NCBI GenBank assembly: GCA_003554005.1
Contig: PWEU01000172.1
Span: 1 to 8,437 of the forward strand
Origin: Nitriliruptoraceae bacterium
Lineage (GTDB): Bacteria > Actinomycetota > Nitriliruptoria > Nitriliruptorales > Nitriliruptoraceae
Reading direction: 5' to 3'
Length of the DNA: 8,437 nucleotides
This document shows positions 1 through 4,697 of the stretch, one piece after another. A program made the position numbers and the translations under genes. Position 1 is the stretch's first letter. Every line of letters begins with the position of its first letter. The notes below the pieces were generated by a model. It was not told the origin of the DNA. It did not search any database and saw nothing but the letters and a program-made list of their open reading frames with translations.

Positions 1-4
1 GCGG

Positions 5-193
5 TCAGTGCCGCTGGTGGCGAGGATCGCCGAGGGCCTGACCGACGGTCTCGTCATCGAGGTAGGTGTCCTCGTCGGTCTGCTTCTCGCGGATCCGCCA
101 GTCCTGGAAGGTGTCGAGCAGGAACAGCACCAGCCCCAGACCGCCCATCATGAACACCACGGCGCCGATCGCGAACAAGGTGCCGGGGTTCAT
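5..193 (-). CDS. Small single-pass membrane protein, 62 aa, function unknown
   Basis: I do not recognise a named family. The protein has a short N-terminus (MNPGTLF), one strong hydrophobic segment at about residues 5-26 (rich in G, V, L, F, M), then a charged, mostly acidic tail (QTDEDTYLDDETVG at about 36-49) ending in a His/Arg-rich tip. This fits a single-span membrane protein with a soluble C-terminal tail. The ATG at 193 is chosen over an in-frame start 19 codons upstream because GGGGAGGG lies just 5' of it (about 6 bases away) and because the ATG overlaps the stop of the preceding minus-strand gene as ATGA, which implies translational coupling. The extra residues of the longer version are Arg/Gly-rich and look like read-through of the upstream gene. 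The stop codon lies 4 bases from the window edge, so the gene appears complete. A partner role for the upstream 75-aa membrane protein is inference. Confidence 0.7.
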   Translation of the reverse strand: MNPGTLFAIGAVVFMMGGLGLVLFLLDTFQDWRIREKQTDEDTYLDDETVGQALGDPRHQRH

Positions 194-417
194 CTTGGTC
201 CCTCCCCGGCGGCCACGAGCGCGCCGAGCGAGAACAGTGATGGCACCCACAGCCCGACGAAGATCGCCGTTTCACGGTCCTCGGTGAGGAACCAGAGCCC
301 GACCGACAGGGCGAGTGACAGGGTTCCTGCGATCAGGAACACCAGCTTTGCGATGGCCCGGCGTCGTTGGCGGGTCGACAGCGGCTGGGGGCGGTCGCGC
401 GTCTCTGTCTGGCTCAT
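190..417 (-). CDS. Small two-span membrane protein, 75 aa, function unknown
   Basis: No family recognised. From the chosen start (MSQTETRDRPQ) there is a basic, hydrophilic N-terminal segment with a QRRRAIAK cluster at about residues 16-23. Two hydrophobic helices follow, at about 22-44 and 50-70, separated by a short charged turn (TEDRET). The Arg/Lys cluster before helix 1 suggests, by the positive-inside rule, that both ends are cytoplasmic. The ATG at 417 is preceded by AAGGAG with a 7-base gap, an excellent ribosome binding site; a longer in-frame version would add 34 Arg/Pro-rich residues that look non-coding. The stop (TGA) shares ATGA with the next gene's start. It lies about 100 bases downstream of the hydrolase gene on the same strand and could be the third member of a greA-led unit. 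Codon use is G/C-rich at third positions like its neighbours. Confidence 0.72.
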   Translation of the reverse strand: MSQTETRDRPQPLSTRQRRRAIAKLVFLIAGTLSLALSVGLWFLTEDRETAIFVGLWVPSLFSLGALVAAGEGPR

Positions 418-523
418 CCTCAGCTCCTTCCCTCTCGCAGGGATGCGGAGCTGGGGCGGCGACCGGACGGGTCGGACGCGTCGGGGATCGTGATACCGCC
501 GGCGGGTCGACTCAAGCACGGGT

Positions 524-1222
524 TCAGCTGTCGGCGATCAGCTGGGACAGGCGGCCGGCCACGTCGTCGGTCACCGGCTGGCCGTGGGCCAGTGCCAGCG
601 TGGTCGCGCCGAGGGCTGCCAGGCGCGCGACCGAGGCCAGGTTGGGTGCTGTCCGCCAGCACAGGAACGCCGGTGAGGGACGGAGGCTGAAGACGTTGAA
701 CACCACGTCACCGCCGATCACCACGTTGCGTGCGGGCAGATGGAAGGCGACGTGGCCGACGGTGTGACCGGGGGTCGCCACCACCTCGAGCCCGCCCGCG
801 ATCGGCAGCCGCTGACCGTCCTCGAGCGCGGTGGCGTCAGTGACGGCCGGGGCATGGCCCCAGGCTCCCGGGGCCGGCAGGCGCGACAGCAGGCGGCCGC
901 CGAGATGCTCCGGCGCCGGCGGCTCGGCCAGCCCGCGGCCGACGTCGAGGTCGTCGGCGCCGATCGCCACCGAGGCACGCGAGCCGCTGCGTCGCAGCCG
1001 ATGCACACCGCCGGTGTGATCGGGATGGGCATGGGTGAGCAGCACCCGGGTCACCTCGCTGGGCGCGATGCCGAGCCGGGCGAGGCGTGCGGTCAGACCG
1101 GGCCGATCCAGCCCGGTGTCGACCAGGGTGACCCCGTCGTCGTCGCGGAGCACGACGACGTTGACCCCCGTCTGCACCGTGAGCTGGTGGACGTCGTCCG
1201 CGAGCTCGACGTGACCGCGCAT
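524..1222 (-). CDS. Metallo-beta-lactamase-fold hydrolase (glyoxalase II-like)
   Basis: A 232-aa MBL-fold metallohydrolase, the usual length for single-domain members. Seen: an N-terminal beta-sandwich with VTLVDTG (31-37), the metal motif THAHPDH with ligands H64, H66, D68 and H69, a third ligand H153 in PGHTVGH, the bridging aspartate D172 in IGGDVVFN, and a final histidine H213 in LAHGQPV. All ligands for a two-metal site are present, so it should be catalytically competent, probably with zinc. Sub-family features resemble the broad glyoxalase II / YflN-type group, but the substrate cannot be read from sequence. There is no signal peptide or membrane segment, so it is cytoplasmic. The ATG at 1222 is preferred; it has only a modest GGTGG site. 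A TTG 19 codons upstream is possible but adds a low-complexity Ala/Thr/Gly stretch. It follows greA on the same strand by about 70 bases, so co-transcription is likely. Confidence 0.9.
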   Translation of the reverse strand: MRGHVELADDVHQLTVQTGVNVVVLRDDDGVTLVDTGLDRPGLTARLARLGIAPSEVTRVLLTHAHPDHTGGVHRLRRSGSRASVAIGADDLDVGRGLAEPPAPEHLGGRLLSRLPAPGAWGHAPAVTDATALEDGQRLPIAGGLEVVATPGHTVGHVAFHLPARNVVIGGDVVFNVFSLRPSPAFLCWRTAPNLASVARLAALGATTLALAHGQPVTDDVAGRLSQLIADS

Positions 1223-1291
1223 CCTGCCACCTGTCGCGACCGCCGTCACCGCCGTGGCGAGCCCCGGTCCGTGAGGCAACGCGGGCTGGTG

Positions 1292-1756
1292 TCAGACGGT
1301 GCGGATGTCCCGGACCGTGACCGCCAGCTCCACCCCGGACGGCGTGGTGAAGCTCACCGTAGCGCCGACCGACTGGTCGAGGACGGCCCGGCCCATCGGG
1401 CTCTCGGCCGACAGGATCTCCAGATCGCTGTGGCTGTCCTCGCGGCTGCCGATCAGGTAGGTCTCCTCGTCGCCCTCGATGTCGAGGACGACCACCAGCC
1501 CGGGGCGGGCCACGTCGGTGGTGTCGGGTTCACCGATCCGGGCATCACGGAGCAGTTCGTTGAGCTGACGGATGCGCGCCTCCATCTTGCCCTGTTCGTC
1601 CTTGGCCGCGTGGTACTCGGCGTTCTCGCGCAGGTCGCCGTGGGCGCGGGCGACCTCGATCTCCGCCGAGATGCGTTCGCGGCCCTCGGTACGCAGCGTC
1701 TCGAGCTCGGCGTTGAGGCGGTCGTAGGCCTCCTGGCTCAACCACGTCTCGGACAT
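1292..1756 (-). CDS. greA: Transcription elongation factor GreA
   Basis: GreA binds the secondary channel of RNA polymerase and stimulates cleavage of the 3' RNA end in backtracked complexes, rescuing stalled elongation. The 154-aa length is typical. Residues about 1-75 form the antiparallel coiled coil, opening with WLSQEAYDRLNAEL and carrying the tip motif ARAHGDLRENAEYHAAK. The acidic tip residues D41 and E44, which hold the catalytic magnesium in this family, are both present and at the same numbers as in E. coli. Residues about 80-154 are the FKBP-like domain, with the SPMGRAVLDQSVG signature near the end. The ATG at 1756 has GGAG six bases upstream. The gene diverges from the cis-prenyltransferase across about 200 bases and heads a possible unit with the hydrolase and the two small membrane proteins. 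The 5' leader is rich in dyads. Confidence 0.98.
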   Translation of the reverse strand: MSETWLSQEAYDRLNAELETLRTEGRERISAEIEVARAHGDLRENAEYHAAKDEQGKMEARIRQLNELLRDARIGEPDTTDVARPGLVVVLDIEGDEETYLIGSREDSHSDLEILSAESPMGRAVLDQSVGATVSFTTPSGVELAVTVRDIRTV

Positions 1757-1841
1757 CGGGTACTCCGGATCGTCGGAACGAAGGTTCGGGCTCCCTTCCC
1801 GGGGAGCCGGGCCGCAGCCACGAGGGTGGGCCTCACGAAGG

Positions 1842-1867
1842 ACGCCCGGACGTGGCCGCCCGGGCGT
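1842..1867. repeat. 8-bp GC-rich inverted repeat in the greA leader
   Basis: ACGCCCGG at 1842-1849 pairs perfectly with CCGGGCGT at 1860-1867 around a 10-base loop. It would fold stably in RNA from either strand. No T-tract follows on either strand. It lies about 85 bases upstream of the greA start, where it could act as an attenuator or simply insulate the two divergent transcripts. Confidence 0.5.
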
Positions 1868-1941
1868 GCTGTGGGAGTGAGCGTACCACCTCGCTCACCC
1901 GGCGTGAGGTGACGGTCCGTGTCCGAGCGGCGCGGTAGCCC

Positions 1942-1954
1942 TAGCATCATCGGC
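1942..1954 (+). promoter_or_regulatory. Candidate leaderless -10 box of the prenyl synthase gene
   Basis: TAGCAT at 1942-1947 fits the actinobacterial TANNNT -10 consensus and ends exactly 7 bases before the ATG at 1955. No Shine-Dalgarno sequence is visible in front of that ATG. The combination suggests transcription starting at or next to the start codon, giving a leaderless mRNA. No good -35 hexamer is seen. The sirB1-like gene shows the same box at the same spacing. Confidence 0.4.
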
Positions 1955-2734
1955 ATGGGTGCGCGCGATCTGGTCTACCGGGTCTACGAGCGCCAGCTCG
2001 AGCGGGAGCTGGCGGATGGCCCCATGCCCCGGCACGTCGGGGTCATCATCGACGGCAACCGCCGCTATGCCGTGGAGCGTGGGCTCGGGGCGGCTTCCCA
2101 CGGCCACGAGGCGGGGGCCCGGCACATCGACCCCTTCCTCGACTGGTGCCTCGAGCTCGAGATCCCCTACGTCACCCTGTGGCTGCTGTCCACCGACAAC
2201 CTGACCCGTGACGACGCCGAGGTCACGGCCCTGATGCAGATCATCGAAGCGACCATCGAGCGGATGGGCTGCACGGAGGACGCGGCGGATCGGGGCCTGC
2301 GGGTCACCGCCGTCGGTGCCCTCGACCTGCTGCCGGAGTCGACCCGGCAGGCCCTGAAGCGTGCAGAGGAGGCCACGGCGGACCACGACCGGCTGCGCGT
2401 GCAGGTGGCCGTGGGCTACGGCGGCCGCCAGGAGATCACCGACGCGCTGCGCAGCCTGCTGCTCGATCGCGCCGCTCAGGGTGCGTCGCTGGAGAAGGTC
2501 GCCGCGGAGCTCACCCCCGCCGATATCGGCCACCACCTCTACACCACCGGGCTGCCCGATCCGGACCTCATCATCCGTACCTCCGGCGAGGTGCGGCTGT
2601 CCGGCTTCATGATGTGGCAGTCGGCCCACAGCGAGTACTACTTCTGCGACGCCTACTGGCCGGAGTTCCGCAAGATCGACTTCCTGCGCGCCCTGCGCGA
2701 CTTCCAACGTCGCACGCGCCGTTTCGGGCAGTAG
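1955..2734 (+). CDS. uppS: Cis-prenyltransferase, probably short-chain Z-farnesyl diphosphate synthase type
   Basis: A 259-aa cis-prenyltransferase that condenses isopentenyl diphosphate with an allylic diphosphate in cis, feeding polyprenyl phosphate carriers for cell-wall synthesis. Seen: HVGVIIDGNRRYA with catalytic D33, SHGHEAGA near 48-55, LWLLSTDNL at 75-83, VAVGYGGRQEI, and RTSGEVRLSGF, where R208, R214 and S216 bind the isopentenyl diphosphate and E227 corresponds to E. coli E213. The residue matching E. coli UppS Ala69, a chain-length determinant, is Leu77, as in mycobacterial Rv1086, which makes a C15 product. A short product is therefore inferred. MPRHVGV, LLSTDNL and LSGFMMWQSAHSE also read closer to Rv1086 than to long-chain UppS. 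The ATG at 1955 is preferred over a GTG at 1919 because a -10-like box sits just upstream and family members start near here. The uppS symbol is used in the broad sense. Confidence 0.93.
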   Translation: MGARDLVYRVYERQLERELADGPMPRHVGVIIDGNRRYAVERGLGAASHGHEAGARHIDPFLDWCLELEIPYVTLWLLSTDNLTRDDAEVTALMQIIEATIERMGCTEDAADRGLRVTAVGALDLLPESTRQALKRAEEATADHDRLRVQVAVGYGGRQEITDALRSLLLDRAAQGASLEKVAAELTPADIGHHLYTTGLPDPDLIIRTSGEVRLSGFMMWQSAHSEYYFCDAYWPEFRKIDFLRALRDFQRRTRRFGQ

Positions 2735-3075
2735 GGCGGGTCCCGGTCCAGCCTCCCCGGTTCGCGGCCGGGCCATCGCTACGTTGCCCCGCACCCGCCG
2801 CGGTGCGCGGCGGCCAGCCGACGCGAGGTCACCAGCGACGTGTCCCACCCCGCGAGCAGGACGGGCCGGCAGCCCGAACCAGGGCCGCCCCGGTCGTTCG
2901 CTGCCGGGCGGCGACGCTGGGTCCTGCTCGATCCGTTCGAGCGCCACGCCACCGGCCGCCACACCTGCCGCAGCACCTCGACGCCGCCCCGCCCGGGCGG
3001 CGTTCGTCGTCGTCGACCCGTCTCCGGTCCCCACCGGGGGAGCTGTGGGCGGGTCACCGGTCCCGGGAGCTCTCG
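2735..3075 (+). other. 341-base gap before phoH2 with no convincing gene
   Basis: The gap between the prenyl synthase stop and the phoH2 start is GC-rich and holds a strong hairpin (2981-3003) and a smaller CCGGT/ACCGG dyad near 3025-3038. A plus-strand frame from a GTG at 2840 runs 79 codons, and its TGA at 3077-3079 overlaps the phoH2 ATG as ATGA, an arrangement expected of a coupled upstream partner. However, its translation is Arg/Pro/Gly/Ser-rich with second codon positions almost all G or C, unlike the real genes here, so I do not call it as a CDS. The minus-strand frames across the gap look like composition artefacts. The gap probably contains the phoH2 promoter and leader, but no clear -10/-35 pair was found. 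Confidence 0.45.
2981..3003 (+). terminator. GC-rich hairpin in the uppS-phoH2 gap, possible terminator or leader element
   Basis: ACGCCGCC at 2981-2988 pairs with GGCGGCGT at 2996-3003 around a 7-base loop. A TCGTCGTCG stretch follows rather than a T-tract. It lies about 250 bases after the prenyl synthase stop and about 70 bases before phoH2. It may end the upstream transcript, attenuate phoH2, or be chance in such GC-rich DNA. Confidence 0.3.
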
Positions 3076-4470
3076 ATGACGCACACCGCCACCACGCCCA
3101 CCACCTCGCCGGCAGCGACCGACCAGCAGCGCACCTACGTGCTCGACACCTGCGTGCTGCTGGCCGATCCCAACGCGCTGTTCCGGTTCGAGGAGCACGA
3201 CGTGGTGCTCCCGCTGGTCGTCATCGAGGAACTCGACCGCAAGAAGACCGCCTTGGACGACGTCGGGCGCAACGCCCGCCTGGCGCTACGCCAGATCGAG
3301 CAGCTGCGGGCGGAGTCCGGGGCGGGACTGCGTGATCCGCTGCTGCTGCCCTCCGGCGGCTCGGTGCGCATCGAGGCCAACCACGTCGACTCGCCCCTGC
3401 CGCCCTACCTCGACCGGGCCCAGGCCGACCACCGCATCCTCTGCGTGGCCATGGCGATCGGTGCCACCCTGGTGACCAAGGACGCGGCGCTCAGGATCAA
3501 GGGCAGCCAGCTCGGGGTGGGGGTCGAGGACTACCGCGGGGACACCGTCCGGGTCGAGGAGCACAGCACGGGCATCGTGGAGCTGGAGGTCGACCCCGGG
3601 GTCCTCGACGCGCTCCACCGCGACGGCAAGGCCCGGCTCGACGCGGAGCTCGCCGACCTGTCGGCCGTCGGCGAGCTGTGGCCGAACGCCTGCCTGGTCC
3701 TGCGCGCCGGCCGGTCCTCGTCCGGCCTGGCCAGGGTCACCGAGGTGGAACCCGACGGCACCGCGACCCTGCACCGGGGCCATGGGCACCGCCCGGTGTT
3801 CGGCATGGCACCCCGGGACGTGCGGCAGACCTTCGCGATCGACCTGCTGCTGGACCCCGAGGTCCCCTGCGTGTCCCTGATGGGCATGGCGGGGACCGGC
3901 AAGACCTTCCTCGCACTGGCCGCGGGCCTGGAACAGGTCATCGAGGCGACGGCCTACCGCCGCCTGAGCGTGTACCGGCCGCTGATCGCGGTGGGCAAGC
4001 AGGAGATCGGCTACCTGCCGGGGGACCTCGACGAGAAGCTGGCGCCGTGGATGGCAGCGGTCCACGACAACCTCTACGCCCTGCTCCGGACCGACGCTGC
4101 GGGCGGGCGCGGGACCAGGGAGCACCGTCAGGTCCAGGGCACGATCGAGTCGCTGGTGGACCGCGGGCAGCTCGAGTTGGCCGCCATCACCTACCTCCGG
4201 GGCCGGTCGATCACCGACGAGTTCGTGGTCGTGGACGAGGCGCAGAACATCGAACTGTCGGCGCTGAAGGTCGTGTTGACCCGGATGGCGACCGGCTCCA
4301 AGGTGGTGTTCTGCGGCGACCTCGGTCAGGTCGACAACCCCTACATCTCGCCCTACGGCGGGATGGCCGCCCTGATCGAGAAGATGAAGGGCAGCCCGCT
4401 GTTCGGCCACGTCACGCTGACCAAGGGGGTGCGCAGCCCCCTGGCCGAACACGCCGCCACCATCTTCTAG
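3076..4470 (+). CDS. phoH2: PhoH2: PIN-domain RNase fused to PhoH-family ATPase
   Basis: A 464-aa fusion typical of actinobacterial PhoH2, for which RNA helicase and ribonuclease activity has been described in mycobacteria. The PIN domain spans about residues 20-145 with the acidic metal-site residues D24 (YVLDTC), E51 (VIEELDRKK), D118 (QADHRIL) and D136 (TKDAALR), so the nuclease looks intact. A linker domain (about 150-255) leads to the PhoH P-loop ATPase: Walker A GMAGTGKT at 270-277, the PhoH-type stretch VGKQEIGYLPGDLDEKLAPW at about 304-323, Walker B VVVDEAQN (D387, E388), a sensor-like VVFCGDLGQVD near 410-420, and KGVRSPLAEHAA near the end with a likely arginine finger. The ATG at 3076 has GGGAG six bases upstream and sits just before the PIN domain; an open frame continues upstream but runs through the prenyl synthase gene. 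Tandem hairpins follow the stop. A partner ORF is not evident. Confidence 0.95.
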   Translation: MTHTATTPTTSPAATDQQRTYVLDTCVLLADPNALFRFEEHDVVLPLVVIEELDRKKTALDDVGRNARLALRQIEQLRAESGAGLRDPLLLPSGGSVRIEANHVDSPLPPYLDRAQADHRILCVAMAIGATLVTKDAALRIKGSQLGVGVEDYRGDTVRVEEHSTGIVELEVDPGVLDALHRDGKARLDAELADLSAVGELWPNACLVLRAGRSSSGLARVTEVEPDGTATLHRGHGHRPVFGMAPRDVRQTFAIDLLLDPEVPCVSLMGMAGTGKTFLALAAGLEQVIEATAYRRLSVYRPLIAVGKQEIGYLPGDLDEKLAPWMAAVHDNLYALLRTDAAGGRGTREHRQVQGTIESLVDRGQLELAAITYLRGRSITDEFVVVDEAQNIELSALKVVLTRMATGSKVVFCGDLGQVDNPYISPYGGMAALIEKMKGSPLFGHVTLTKGVRSPLAEHAATIF

Positions 4471-4472
4471 CG

Positions 4473-4523
4473 GGGCCGCGGCCGGCACCGGCCGCGGCCC
4501 GAGCGCGCCGCCGCGCGGCGGCG
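4473..4523 (+). terminator. Tandem GC-rich hairpin terminator after phoH2
   Basis: Immediately after the phoH2 stop, 4473-4485 and 4488-4500 are perfect 13-base reverse complements (realistically a 12-bp stem with a GCAC loop). Five bases later CGCCGCC (4506-4512) and GGCGGCG (4517-4523) form a second 7-bp stem with a GCGC loop. No T-tract follows, which matches the U-less and tandem terminators common in high-GC actinobacteria. The next gene downstream is on the same strand, so it would insulate the transporter from phoH2 transcription. Confidence 0.75.
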
Positions 4524-4612
4524 TCCGGCTGAGGGTCGAGCGGTTGCTGCCGTCAGGCCCCTCTGCCCTGGCCACCCCCCTGGGGCGCCACCTACCGTCG
4601 AGACACCAGCGC

Positions 4613-4627
4613 CCGTGATCGTCACGG
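4613..4627. repeat. Palindromic operator-like dyad upstream of the transporter
   Basis: CCGTGA and TCACGG flank a 3-base centre (TCG), about 70 bases before the transporter start. A TACCGT hexamer at 4593-4598, a possible -10 box, lies 14 bases upstream, so a repressor bound here could block early transcription. There is no independent support for an operator role, and a dyad this short can arise by chance. Confidence 0.25.
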
Positions 4628-4697
4628 CGCCGACCCGTCCCAGCGCATCGTCGGCACGGCGATCACGCCAGCCGAGCCGGACGGTGGTGAGGGACCG

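Larger units (their letters stand above)
1757..1954. promoter_or_regulatory. Divergent greA / prenyl synthase intergenic region with three dyads
   Basis: This region must hold both divergent promoters. Three inverted repeats are visible: GGCTCCC/GGGAGCC (1789-1795 with 1802-1808, 6-base loop), ACGCCCGG/CCGGGCGT (1842-1849 with 1860-1867, 10-base loop) and GTGAGCG/CGCTCAC (1877-1883 with 1892-1898, 8-base spacer). The third overlaps a possible minus-strand -10 box, TACGCT at 1885-1880, without a convincing -35. It also lies in a cluster of GTGA/TCAC half-sites running to 1912. If greA starts there, its transcript would carry the first two dyads as hairpins in a leader of about 115 bases. Operator and leader roles are inference. 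Confidence 0.4.

Noticed and set aside
740..1912. 390-codon plus-strand open frame across the hydrolase and greA genes
   Set aside because: It is antisense to two well-supported genes with intact motifs. The translation is Arg/Gly/His/Asp-rich with no domain, a typical mirror frame in high-GC DNA.
3002..3014. CGTCGTCGTCG short tandem triplets as a repeat element
   Set aside because: Only about three or four units are present and the tract is adjacent to a hairpin; this is ordinary in DNA of this GC content.
1895..3034. 379-codon minus-strand open frame across the prenyl synthase gene
   Set aside because: It is antisense to a gene with all family motifs, of low complexity, and has no recognisable domain or ribosome binding site.
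2614..3075. N-terminal extension of phoH2 by 154 codons
   Set aside because: The extension overlaps the prenyl synthase gene in another frame and is Arg/Pro-rich. The ATG at 3076 has a good ribosome binding site and lies just before the PIN domain.
2779..3198. 139-codon minus-strand frame in the uppS-phoH2 gap
   Set aside because: It overlaps the PIN domain coding region, is Gly/Arg-rich, and has no recognisable features.
3286..4575. 429-codon minus-strand open frame opposite phoH2
   Set aside because: This is the mirror frame of phoH2; its Gln/Val/His/Gly-rich translation reflects codon bias on the other strand.
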